From Mytilus galloprovincialis (taxonomy: Eukaryota; Mollusca; Bivalvia; Mytilida; Mytilidae): a DNA stretch of 64,000 nucleotides. The stretch covers positions 73,568,724 through 73,632,723 of the forward strand of contig NC_134846.1 in assembly GCF_965363235.1 (NCBI RefSeq). The letters run 5' to 3'. Shown one piece after another: positions 23,506-35,800 of the stretch. The position numbers and the translations under genes were made by a program. The notes under the pieces were generated by a model, which saw only the letters and a program-made list of their open reading frames with translations, did not search any database and was not told where the DNA came from. The number at the start of each line of letters is the position of its first letter. Within the stretch, counting starts at the first letter, position 1.

Positions 23506-23693
23506 GATACAAATCAAGGTAAACAAACCACTTATGGAAATCGAATGAACCCCGAAAGGTGTGAGACTGGTTGGTCAACAGAGTAAACTTCTGTTATGCA
23601 TGCAGCACCCGGTATGCCAATCCGTCATACTCAGTCAACGTTTATATATGTATGAAACCAAATATATATAAAAAGGATACGGGTTCAGTGTAC

Positions 23694-23875
23694 ATTTGCA
23701 TCCATTCGTTTTGGATTTCTCGAAAACCAAAATGAATCAAAAACGAAAAATGCAAACACTCGTTTTCCGTCTTGGTTTTCAGAGAATCAAAATCGAAAAA
23801 CGAAAACACTTTTGTTTTTCATTTTGTTTTTTTCAGAAATTGAATACGAAAAATAAAAACGAATGGACGCAACAC
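23694..23875. mobile_element. Fold-back or MITE-like element of about 180 bp
   Basis: Left end TGCATCCATTCGTTTT and right end AAAACGAATGGACGCA are inverted copies with one mismatch. The inside repeats AAAACGAAAA and CGTTTT words, so it could fold over most of its length. No target duplication can be fixed. Confidence 0.6.
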
Positions 23876-23879
23876 AGAC

Positions 23880-24680
23880 CCTATTAACACCATTCAATCA
23901 ATAATTCATTGCCAAAGATTTAGCTTTGTATGGTAAAAAAAATATCTTAGCTTTCAGAGTAGCTTGTTCGCGGACTGTCTGCATTGTGCCTGTAAACATT
24001 TCCTTTTGTGATAGAATGGAATTTAACAATGCAAATAAACAATTGTTTTAACTGTAAACTGAATTCATATAATAAGAAAAAAACCATTTCAACATTTGTT
24101 TCTTATATCAAATAACTGTAAACTTATCAATTGTGACTTTTCGTCGTACATGTGACTTTCTGTTCTTTTTTTAAAAAAGTAACTTTATCAAGTTATTCGC
24201 TATTTTCACTTTCAAAAGTGGATTACCATCCATCATATGTTAAGAAGGAAGTATTTATTACTAATGTATTAATTAGCCTATGATAAAGAATTTCCCTTTA
24301 CAATGCTTCAGTCACGTGAATTGAATCACTTAAAGGAAATAATATGATCATCACATTAGTACATTTGATGATCATAATTATTTTGTTTAATTGGAGATAA
24401 CTTGTAAGTATAATGTATACAGTAGTAAATCAGTTTATATTTAGTTTATTCAGTTTTCGTATATATATATATATAAAAAAAAAGTAAATAAAAAAAACCA
24501 AGGCAAATTGATGCTTCCAATTAAAAAAATAAAATAAATCAATGTATGGAATTTTATTATTTTATATAATGTTGCTGAAATGGAATAAAGTATTTCTCTT
24601 CAAAGAACCCAATTGAAAACAAAGAATCTGATTTAATATGACAGCTTCTGAATATTATATCAATATAACAAAGATATTGG
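23880..24680. other. Upstream region of the Toll-like receptor gene
   Basis: AT-rich DNA with an (AT)n run at about 24461-24475 and poly-A patches. A likely 3' splice site, TTACATTTTGCAG, ends at about 24708, so a 5' non-coding exon may lie here or further upstream. I cannot place a promoter. Confidence 0.4.
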
Positions 24681-24734
24681 ATGCAATACTATTGTTTACA
24701 TTTTGCAGGGGGAGGCATAAAAGTCTATACAACC

Positions 24735-26810
24735 ATGATGTCAGTAAAGTTTTTCTTCAGTCTTTTATATCTATCTTTCGTACGGATGGACATGCTTTGT
24801 TCTGCTTACTGTAAATGTGAACATAGATCTGCTACTTGTGACGGTAGTAATAAAACGGTCAAATTAACCTATATTCCAAAATTTCCAAGTGATATTACCA
24901 AAGTAGTATTTATCAACAACAATATATCGAACTTGTCTAGGTCGACGCTGAAGAACTTATCGCAACTGACTATTACTAATTTAGATTTAAAAAATAACAA
25001 GATTACAATTATACATAAGGATACATTTGCAGATATGAAACACTTATTCAAACTTGATATTTCCGGAAACTATCAAGTTCGAATAGAAAATGTGCAAAAT
25101 TGTTTGCGCAGTTTGCCAAGTACTTTACACGAATTACTATTGAATCATATGCTGTGGCATCCGCTCAATAACATGAATACCATGTTTGACGGCTTGAAAA
25201 AAGGCCAAATAAGAAAAATTGAATTGAGTCATAGCTATTTAAAGCCTTTCAGCGGAAAATGGTTTGCTGGACTGAACTCGTTAACAGATATAGATATATC
25301 ATGGAACTCTATTGGAGATAAGGATCTCAACTTCAAAGGCCTGAATAATTTGAAATGGTTAAGCCTAATTGGAAACTATTTAAATTATGTCCCAGATTTT
25401 TGTACAGGTGATTTGTATAAACTAGAAACACTTTTACTTTCAAATACTAGATTAGCTAATCTTATAAACCTTCAAAATAATACTCGTTGTCTCAGACAAT
25501 TGACAACTCTTCATTTAAACGGAATAGCTGTACCAATTATCCCTAACAATGCCTTCTCGGAATTGGAATCTCTAAAAGTTTTGGAAATGACAAAGATGTC
25601 AACGCAACTAAAAAAGATTCTACCTTTAGCGTTCAACAGTTCATCACTATCAAGCTTATCATATTCAAAAAGTGATAGATTTATTTTTTGTAAAACTGGT
25701 GTTCAAATGGGCTATTTTGAGCCAAAAACTTTATTTAAATTTTGTCCGAGTTTAACGATGTTGGACTTGTCTCATAACTTTATAGAATTTACAAACCAGG
25801 AAATCAGAGATATGTTTTCACCCTTAATCAACTTAAGAGAAATCAAACTTCAATATCTAGACCTAGTATTGATGCCTAGACATTTTTTTCATCAATTTCC
25901 ACGCTTACAGGGGATTTATCTGGATCATAATATGATTCTTCCATGGACCAATGGTAAGGAGATATTTCAAGGTTTAACAAACCTAACGGAACTTCATATA
26001 TCGTCTAATAGGATTGGCCACTTCAGCTCTACATCTTTTCCTGAAAATATATTGAAAACTTTAGAGTCAATAGATCTGACTGGAAACCAGTTTTCTTGCA
26101 CGTGCAAACTTACATGGTTCAAACATTGGATGAAGAATACTAAAGTTAAACTCTTAAATGAAACATATTACAACTGTGATGATCGCACAAAGCTCCAGGA
26201 TTACAACCCAACGTATATTGCATGTTCAAATATCATATTTCTTATAACCGTCTCAGTTGGAGGCGGAGTTTGTTTTCTCCTCGCAGCTACTATTCTTGTT
26301 TACAGTTGCAGATGGCGTATTCGATTTCACATTTATAAAATACTTTCTTCCTCCCATTACTACCAGCAAATAGATGGCGACGATTACAGATATAGTGCAT
26401 ACGTTATATACTGTTACGAAGACTTCAAGTGGGTAAAACACGAACTTATACCTAAACTGGAAGAGAAGCATGGATTACATCTCTGTATACCTCACAGAGA
26501 TTTCGAACTTGGAAAAGTTTTTGCCGACAATATTGTTGAACATATGAATCTAAGTAAAACAGTTATTACGGTCCTGTCAAATAATTTTGCGAAAAATGAA
26601 TGGTGCTTATTCCAGCTTGCTGTGGCTCGTAGTAAATTGTCAAAAGATGGGACGTTTTCTATTTTTCCTGTTATGCTTGAAGAAATCGATTTTAAAAACA
26701 TGAATTCATCCTTATATTCATTAATCAAATTGTCTAGTTATGCTGCCTGGAACTTTGATGAAAGAGGAGTAGAACTATTCTGGGAACAAGTTATAAACCA
26801 TGTACAATAG
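24735..26810 (+). CDS. Toll-like receptor, single coding exon
   Basis: 691 residues from the ATG at 24735 (ATGATG; a longer frame opens at 24681 but runs through a probable splice acceptor ending at 24708). Order: signal peptide (KFFFSLLYLSF), cysteine-rich N-terminal cap (C-x3-C-x-C-x6-C), about a dozen leucine-rich repeats, C-terminal cap (FSCTCKLTWFKHW ... C ... C), transmembrane helix (IIFLITVSVGGGVCFLLAAT, near residues 497-522), then a TIR domain of about 140 residues. TIR box 1 is YSAYVIYCYED, box 2 is HRDFELG (the usual proline before G is absent), box 3 is an FW near the end. One cysteine cluster before the membrane places it in the vertebrate-like single-cluster group. It should sense microbial patterns and signal through MyD88-type adaptors. 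Paralogue identity cannot be decided. Confidence 0.96.
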   Translation: MMSVKFFFSLLYLSFVRMDMLCSAYCKCEHRSATCDGSNKTVKLTYIPKFPSDITKVVFINNNISNLSRSTLKNLSQLTITNLDLKNNKITIIHKDTFADMKHLFKLDISGNYQVRIENVQNCLRSLPSTLHELLLNHMLWHPLNNMNTMFDGLKKGQIRKIELSHSYLKPFSGKWFAGLNSLTDIDISWNSIGDKDLNFKGLNNLKWLSLIGNYLNYVPDFCTGDLYKLETLLLSNTRLANLINLQNNTRCLRQLTTLHLNGIAVPIIPNNAFSELESLKVLEMTKMSTQLKKILPLAFNSSSLSSLSYSKSDRFIFCKTGVQMGYFEPKTLFKFCPSLTMLDLSHNFIEFTNQEIRDMFSPLINLREIKLQYLDLVLMPRHFFHQFPRLQGIYLDHNMILPWTNGKEIFQGLTNLTELHISSNRIGHFSSTSFPENILKTLESIDLTGNQFSCTCKLTWFKHWMKNTKVKLLNETYYNCDDRTKLQDYNPTYIACSNIIFLITVSVGGGVCFLLAATILVYSCRWRIRFHIYKILSSSHYYQQIDGDDYRYSAYVIYCYEDFKWVKHELIPKLEEKHGLHLCIPHRDFELGKVFADNIVEHMNLSKTVITVLSNNFAKNEWCLFQLAVARSKLSKDGTFSIFPVMLEEIDFKNMNSSLYSLIKLSSYAAWNFDERGVELFWEQVINHVQ

Positions 26811-26978
26811 ATACAAATATCACATCTAAATTATATATTACAAAAAATTGACCAAACCTCCATGTTTGGTTTAATACTTCTTGCATTTGGCTTTTTTTAG
26901 TTAAACATGTAATAACACATCCAAACTCGCTGCATATTGATGTATAATTGTAATTTGATTTTTTTTTATGAAATAGTT

Positions 26979-27031
26979 TATTGTCGAGCCTGCAACTTTT
27001 GTTGCAGAAAGCTCGACATAGGGAAAGTGAT

Positions 27032-27063
<32 letters not shown>

Positions 27064-28100
27064 TACGGCGGCGGCGTTAGCTAACTTCTTAAAAGCTTTA
27101 TATTTTAGGAGGGGGAAGACCTGGATGCTTCATACTTTGTATATAGATGCCTCATGTTACGAAGTTTCCGTCAGTCACATGTCCAATGTCCTTGACCTCA
27201 TTTTCATGGTTCAGTTACCACTTGAAAAAAAAGTTCATAATTTTTTGTAATGTTGAATTCTCTCTTATTATAAGTAATGGGATAACTATATTTGATATGT
27301 GCGTACCTTGCAAGGTCCTCATGTCTGTCAGACAGTTTTCACTTGACCTCGACCTCATTTCATGGATCAGTGAACAAGGTTAAGTTTTGGTGGTCAAGTC
27401 CATATCTCAGATACTATAAGCAATAGGGCTAGTATATTCGGTGTATGGAAGGACTGTAAGGTGTACATGTCCAACTGGTAGGTGTCATCTGACCTTGACC
27501 TCATTTTCATGGTTCAGTGGTTATAGTTAAATTTTTGTGTTTTGGTCTGTTGTTCTCATACTTTATGCAATAGGTCTACTATATTTGTTGTATGGAATGA
27601 TTGTAAGGTGTACATGTCTAGCGGGCAGATGTCATGTGACCATGACCTCATTTTCATGGTTCAGTGGTCAAAGTTTTTGAGTTTGGTCTTTTTATCTAAT
27701 ACTATATGCCATAGGTCAACTATATTTGGTGTATGGAAATATTTTATGATCTTTATGTCAGTCGCGCAGGTTTTATTTGACCGTGACCTCATTTTCACAG
27801 TTCATTGCACAGTGGTAAGTTTTTGTGTTTTGGTCTATTTTTCTTAAACTATAAGTAATAGGTCAACTATATATGTTGTATAGAAGTATTGTTAGCTGTA
27901 CATGTCTGCCTGGCATGGTTCATCTGACCTTGACCTCATTTTCAAGGTTCATTGGTTTTTGTTTAGTTATCTTGGTTACTGTTAAGTTTTTGGTACAGTT
28001 GTTATAAAGCCTAGCTTTTTACTTAGAACTATCAACATAATATCAATGATTAGTATAGAAGGCGAGACATTTCAGCGTGTGCACTCTTGTATATAGTACG
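26979..28100 (+). repeat. Dispersed repeat family D with (CGG)n and six units of about 147 bp
   Basis: It starts TTGTCGAGCCTGCAACTTTT, with an inner hairpin (CTGCAACTTTTGTTGCAG) and the inverted word AAGCTCGAC, then a (CGG)n tract at 27030-27077. Six diverged units follow, each with TGACCTCATTTTCATGGTTC, at about 27190, 27340, 27492, 27640, 27780 and 27924. It ends around ACATTTCAGCGTGTGCACTC. It lies between the Toll-like receptor and the SLC22 gene and has no coding sense. Confidence 0.82.
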
Positions 28101-29825
28101 TGTGATATCATTTTATAAAAGCTCGCGTTACGGTGAGTTGTATTATCACTGTTGATGTTTTTTTTTTAGAATATTAGATATTACATTCAACATATTATTT
28201 TACTGTCTTAAAAGTACAATATTTCCATTAAAAATATGAGCTTGCTTTCTGTCAATGCGGAAATTCTTTTTGCAGATTTTATAGATATACTTTTGTTCGT
28301 GTGTTTCTGTCGTAACGTATGCTTATTTTTCAAAAGTAAGAGACCCGGGCAATTTTTGTGTATTTGTATCTTTTACAGCGGTATAGCGGAACAACAAGAA
28401 AACGCTAGATATACAATCAGACTACCAGCTTGACATCAAGTACAAAAACAACAAATACAAAAAAGACAAGAAAAAAAAGACACACAATACCGATTTTTAA
28501 AGTACACTAGCAAAAAGGTCTTAATCGGAGTGCTAAATAGCTTTTTATGACAAAGTGATTGAGGTCACCTCTCATTAAACCTATTGTCTATCTACAACTT
28601 GTATAAAGCACAATTCGGATGCCAGTTCATTCATTTAAATGCTATTTGTGTATCTGTATTAATGTCAGAAATCGATGTAGATAAATCAATTGTTAGCTAA
28701 AATATGTACCAGATGACCAATTATTATTTATTACATAATCAGAGATCATACAGTAAGGTCAAGAATCGCCGTTATATACATGAAACCTATTGACAATATA
28801 GAGGTAAGGAATTATTTTCATTCTTTTTGCATATATTTGTTATTTAAATTTGCTACAGATGGACCGAGAGATGGACGAACACATTGTGTTATCTCCTCCC
28901 TCTTTTTGGTATATCTTCCCCGCGATCATTATTCATCCCTTCATTGAAATATTTAAATAACTGGTTTCTGTTGTGTTGATCTTGCTACACACATGATTCG
29001 GTTTGTATAAGATACGGAGACGTGTTATGATTGTCAATGAGACAACTATTCAACAAAGTCCGACTGGAGCAGATCAACTATATGATTCTATAACTAGAGT
29101 TTGTATGTTTGATGTCACATCATGTTCACGCAAGTGGTAACTATTATATCGTACCCTGCCAACAAGGAAATTATCAAAAATGAGTTTACTCAATAATTCC
29201 ATTAAACATTAGCACTGATGCATATGTAATAACTATAATGTAACCTACATGTTTTAAGGATTCTAGATTTTGTTTTTGTAATGACGTAAGCAGTATATTA
29301 CTTCAAAGTTTTTCTCAAATAACTTCATCATCTGGCAATATTATTCAATTTGTAAAGGATTCTTGCCATATTCAAAGTGCAATTTGAATACTTCTTTATT
29401 TAATAATCTGCACAATCACAAAGAAATTAACAAAGCGTATATTGCTTTTATCTTTTAACAGATGTAAATCTTTTTTTTTTATTGAAACCATATTCTCGCT
29501 GTTTGCAAGCAAGGTTAAATCCTATTGTTGCATTATTGTTTTTATTATGGTAACCTATAAATCTTTTTATGTATGCAATTACTTCAACAATCTAAAAGAT
29601 GATAGAAGTTGCTGATGGGTCTATATATCATTAAAATGTAATGGATTTTTGAGGTGTAAAGATATAATAATACCACCATAGGCAAATTAGAAAATTAAGC
29701 AGATGCTACTGTGTTCAAATTTTCACTGAATTTGTAATAACTTATTATCTCTTAGATTGAATCTTGAATCTGAGATCTTGAAAGTCTATGGATTGCCCTG
29801 GAACTAACTCAAACAAAGACGAGAT
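28100..29825. other. Intergenic region upstream of the SLC22 gene
   Basis: AT-rich. A family E fragment lies at 29008-29085 (TTATGATTGTCAATGAGACA). No exon or clear promoter motif is recognised. A 5' non-coding exon of the SLC22 gene could lie here. Confidence 0.45.
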
Positions 29826-32800
29826 ATGAAAGAAAAAGAGGACGCGTGTGCTAAAGCGTTTGAGAGTGTATTAGACGAAGTTGGACATTTTGGATATTTT
29901 CAAAAGAGATTATTTTTTCTAACATCATGTCTGCAAATTCTAGCAACGCCAGTGATTTTATACTTTGGATTATTAACAGAATTACCTGTAATATATTCGT
30001 ACAAATGTAGTGATACAACTACAACATATTCAGAAGAAATTACGGGAACATGTGTCAATATATCTGTCGCTGGACCAATTAAAAATCTTCCACAGGTAAG
30101 TTAGAAATAAATTAAAATGAGGCAAATAGCTGTAAACCTTTTGATATTTTCTTCTCCAATCTAAATATATTCTTTAACAATTATTCCGCAGCGATGTCCA
30201 TTATAATGACCAATAAATCTTGTATGAATCAGAAATCTAGGATTTTTTTTTTAATTTAAAGCAGTATAGAGATATAAACGCATTGAAAATCTGCGCATAT
30301 ATTGTAAGGTCATCTTGCTGTTTATTTACACTTGTCTTAGATATACCATTACATGTTTGCGTTTTAAGAGAAAAATACCAGAATGTTGATGTATTCTACC
30401 TTGCATCGATTTTGCAGTCATTAATGTCATGTTAATTCAAATGGGTGATGACCCAGCTAGTCTAACAATAGTAATGACCCACATGATTACATGTTAACCT
30501 TCATACCAATTGTTAGTGAACATCTGAATTCATTTACGTAGATACAAAATGCTAAATCAGATTACGGTAATTTCCAAGAGTATATAGTTTATCATACATT
30601 AATATACTGTTAATCTTTGCAATTCTCTTTCCTCTTTTAATGCTTTGATCGGAGAATTACTGGGAACGAACTTTGATTTGTCACTTGTAAAAAGATTTTT
30701 TTGTTGTTTTTGTAGTGGATGTATACGAACCAGACTTCAGGAGATGTAAATGTTGTGTTTTACGTTCAGACTACAGGTCTTGTCCTTGGTACCATCATCG
30801 GTGGCTTTGTAGCTGATTTATTGGGAAGAAAACATATTTTATTTTTGTCATATGCTATTATGATGATATCACATGCCTTAGTAGCGGCATGCTCAGATTT
30901 TGTATGTTTTGGTACTGGTCGATTCGTCACAAACTTTTTTGCAGGTATATATTATACAAGTTATCAATTTTACTCATTAAAAAATATTTTACGACTTTAG
31001 GTGATAGTAAAGCATACTATTCTGTAAATCATTTATTATTAAAACAGTTTTACTGTTCACTACTCAAATATCACCAACACTGCATACATTATATACATAT
31101 GGTGCCTGCAGAGAGGTTCGAACCACTAAAACATAGACGCCAACGCAATCAAAAGTTTATTATTAATATTATATGTTTCGCATATTGGTACGTTAACAGT
31201 GCAGCCAAAACAAAAATTGAAAAAAAGGAGTTACTATAAGCATGATAAGAGCCACAATTAATAGCCGCTGAAAATCGTATTTGCAAAAGTCTGTTATTTT
31301 CTATCAAATTATAGAACAGTAATGACTTTAATAGCCTGATGCTGCCATTTTACATTTCACCTTGGCATTTATAAAGCGAAATAAGAAAATAAAATTGAGA
31401 ATGGAAATGGGGAATTTGTCAAAGAGACAACAATCCGACTAAAGAGCAGAAAACAGCGAGAAAATCCCGCATCCGAAGGCGAAACCAGGTAGTCCCTAAA
31501 CATATGTGTACTAATTCAGTGAACAAATATATATATCAATGAAAGCAGATTTAAATTTTCGTTTAAAGATTTCTGTGTTATCGCCGAATCGCTTTTTTGC
31601 GTATAAGTGCGGCAATTTTATATATTCACCAGTAATACCAGTCAAAATGTTACCCTAACGGGGAAGACATTGAAATAAATGATAAAGCAAACTGCAAAAA
31701 ATCATACAATAACGGGATGCTATAGCCTGCAAATTGAGTATCTAAAGAAAATTAGCCTATATATTAGAGTTTAATTTCAACTATGAAAATAAGAAAACAT
31801 CTAAATTTGAATATTTCCCTTTTCTTATCATTTTTTGGAAGGGCCTTTAGACTATCTTGCAGCTATTTTTCTGATACATCGTATACATTGTAACAGCTCG
31901 GGCATAATTCCTTGAAGAAGCATCATCTTGGAAAGATGCGAACATGCATTAGCTACTTTAAAATAGACAACCTGTTAACGTATTTGATAAAGTTTTAATT
32001 TTCATTCTTTAGAAAACGAGAAAGACGCAAACATGTCGAAATGCTGTAGTGCACACTAAATGAAGTGTTGTACTGAATGTGCTTATTATATTCATAGATA
32101 ATGCTTAAATTAAAAAGGAAAAACTGAATTGAATTGAAATTATGAAATGAATTGTTTTGACCTGTTGTTATTACTATTTTTAGGATCTTTCATCGTGCCA
32201 TCAACTGTCCTTTACATGGAGTACCTAGGACGTAATTGGCGAGATATATGCATCTGTACCTGTCTATGGTGGTTTGGTACGATCATACTGAGTATAGGGG
32301 CTGTTATAACATATGACTGGAGGTATCTGGCTGTGATCTTTGGAGTTCTGGGAGTACCTATGAGTGGATTTTATTTGTAAGTTTGATTGTGAAAATCGAT
32401 TTGCAGGTGTAAATTTTAACCGAAAATGGAATGTGTACATGTAAATTACTGCTCTTCAATTTTTTGGGCTTTTAACCACATGCACTTGTTTTTATCCATG
32501 ACCTTCCCATGGATAGAAAAAAGTGCCTGTGGGGTATTACTATGAGTCATAGATTATGGCAACATTGACATTCTAACTTTACGTACTTTTCAAAAAAGAT
32601 AGTAGTACTAGATATAAGAAGATGTGGTATGAGTGCAATTGAGACAACTCTTCATCCAAGTCACAATTTATAAAAGTAAATCATTATAGGTCAAAGTACG
32701 GTCTTCAACACGGAGCCTTGGCTCACACCGAACAGCAAGCTCTAAAGGGCACCAAAAATTACTAGTGTAAAACCATTCAACCGGGAAAACCAACGGTCTT

Positions 32801-35800
32801 ATCTATATAAAAAACGAGAAACGAGAAACACTTATGAACGTGCATCAACAAACGACAACTACTGAACATCAGATACTAGTATGTAAAAAGGTACACTAGG
32901 GAACAATTTCTTTTAGTAATAAAACGAAAGACGACAGGCCTTTGACAATTATAATTTTGCCCTATACTATCCACGAATCAGTAAAACATATGAATAGATT
33001 AATTAACTTATTAACTTATAAATTTGGACAGCTTGACCATTTTTCTTTTAGAACATCCCTTTTATCTTAATATTGTTCTTTTTTCTAAGACTCTTTGGAA
33101 AACCTCTTCAATGAAGCACGCTCTCAATTATTATCTTCTTCAGTTTATTTCCAGAAAGTTTTAGATGGTATTGTTGCAGACAGAAATTCAATGAGGCTGA
33201 ACATATTTTGAGGGAAATGACATCATGCAACTCTCATAAAAAGCCGGATGTGACATCAGTGTGTGATAATATTACCATGGCAGTGATAAACACCATGCGT
33301 GTCAGAACATATACATATCTAGACATTTTTAAAACAAAACGCCTGATAACCAGCATTACCATTCTTTCTTTTGCAAGGTATGTGTTTCAATTACGCATAG
33401 ATTTGTTTGCCTCGTTAATTGATCTCAAATTTGTAAGCTTATAAAGACACTTCATAAATTTCGTGCGTCTAAAGCGCTTTTCCAGATTAACCTTACTCCG
33501 GAACACCCGAACCTAAACAAATACTGAAATGATATGAGCAAACAGGATCTAAACAGAATAGCCAAGTTCCTCTGGGGTTAATTTTTCTCAAGTCCATTAT
33601 TTGTCTTATATTACTGTCAACACTGGGATCATACATACATGTACAAAGATATTCCAGGTTAGAATTTTTGGATTGGAGACAGATGACTTGGCTATTGGCC
33701 CGTATACAGGCGACATGGCTTAGTATGTGTTGACTCGTACATATAGGTGACTTGGCTTACTATGGGTTGACTTGCATATGGTCGTATTGGCTAACTATGG
33801 CATCGCACACAAAACTATATTCTACAAGTGTACTAGCTGCGGAAACGTAGCTCGTAGGTTTATATGTTATTTTTTGACTATTTGGTCCGCAAATAGTAAA
33901 AAAAACACGTAAGGACCCAAGAGCTACGTTTCCTCAGCTACAAGTGTACAACTTCGACTATCTATAGCAGGATTCACAATAAGTGTCTTCTAAATTGGTC
34001 CTTTATTGATACATTTGCGATCTGAAATACTAAAAATTTCATTTTTAAATATATTTTAGTTCGTAAAATTAATAGGATTTAGCAATTAACCAGTTGTCTT
34101 GAATACTTATGTTTAATGGATTAACAAACTATATGATATGTAGCTGATGTAAATGTGTTTTAGATGTATTGCTCATGTAATTTTACTGTTTTCTCCTTTT
34201 ATTTCAGTTGTATAAGTTGTATTGTGTACAGATGTTTAATGGAGAGAGTATGGGACTTAACAAACAACATTTACATAGATAATAGTCTGAGATACATTGT
34301 AGATTTACCAATAATTTTTTCTGCAATGGTAATTAGCAAATGGTAAGAATTTTTTATTATGAATTATTGAAAAATATTAATAGATTAGATGAAAGATGCT
34401 AAAAGGTTTATATAGATTAAGAATCTATAATAACCATTAACAGTATGAAAAAAAAAAAGAAAACAACACACTAAGTCTTTAATTATAAATATTAATGCAT
34501 CCGATTTGCTTCTCTTGATTTACCTTCATCACAAACGTTCAAAGCCGAATATTTGTAAGCCAAGGAAAGTGTTGAAGTGATCTATGACCATACTAAAATG
34601 AACCTTCTTTGAATCAGTTTTAAAAGTAGATTGATAATTTTCCGTTACTGCATTTTTACATCCAAGCAGAATTATTGTCTTAGAAAAAATAACTACAGTT
34701 ATCCTTGTCTAATGTCAAATACTTTTATTATCAGCATCAGACGAAGTAAACAACTATGCACACATATCATATAACCAAGGTATATGTTTTTGTTTGTTTT
34801 AGTATTGGTCGAAGATGGTGTATATTTCTGTATGCCATGTCCTCTGGATTTGCTATGATGTGTGTAATTGTACTGACAGTAGTAGATGGTCTTCTTAAGG
34901 ACGAAGAGATCATCACTGGGATTGCCTTATTTGGTAAACTGGGAGTGGCATCAACGATTATTTTTCTGTTCTTGGTTGCTTTGGAGGTTTTCCCGACCAC
35001 AATAAGGTATTTTAGAGATACAATAATATTATATGAAAATAAGAAGATGCGATATGATTGCAAATAAGATGATTCTCCGCCAGAAACCAAATGATTTAGA
35101 GGGTTACCAACCAAAGATGACCGTGCAGCAATGAGTAAAACTCGTAAATCCAGTGTAAAGCCAACATCACAAATTATTTGAAGGGAGTAACACGAATAAA
35201 AAGTTTTAAAATACGACAATTACAAAAACACACAAAATGCAAAATTATAACTAAAAAAAAAGATCACAAACAAACTAGAAGTAAATGTGATTAATTTTTA
35301 GTAGATATTATAAACTGGTATCATGATATGGTATGAATTTTTAGTAGATATTATATACTGGTATCATGATATGGTATGCATTTTTAGTAGATATTATATA
35401 CTGGTATCATGATATGGTATGAATTTGTAGTAGATATTATATACTGGTATCATGATATGGTATGAATTTTGTGTTTTGTTCTGTTCTCTATTTTTCTCTC
35501 GCAACGATATAGTAGAAAACTTCGCAAATGTTTCTTTTGAACACTGTGTATGGTGGATTGTGTTAAAAAAACTTTGTTTAACCATTCACACGTTAAAGTG
35601 TCTGTCCAAAAATCTAGTTTGTCATTGTCGGTGTTATTTCCTCTTTGTAGTTTTCGTATTCCGTTTTGTATGGGAATGTGTGTTGCGAATATGGTGGTTT
35701 GAGTGAAATATCATGATAACCATGATATTCATGGTAACCATGATATTTCACCCAAACCACCATATTCTCAACACACATTAGAATATGGTGGTTTGGGTGA

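Noticed and set aside
23010..23578. Open frames of 69-85 residues reading repeated DWNIGKLLT words
   Set aside because: They are only the reverse-strand reading of the 38-bp minisatellite; no start context, no flanking exon, and the same words appear in two frames.
30889..31239. 116-residue frame overlapping SLC22 exon 2
   Set aside because: It is out of frame with the transporter and runs into the intron after a good GT donor at 30945.
33155..33160. Alternative acceptor for SLC22 exon 4 at 33154
   Set aside because: It would place a TAG stop after two codons; the acceptor at 33143 restores the PES-x-RW motif in phase.
34767..35219. 150-residue - strand frame
   Set aside because: It is the antisense shadow of SLC22 exon 6 and the family E fragment.
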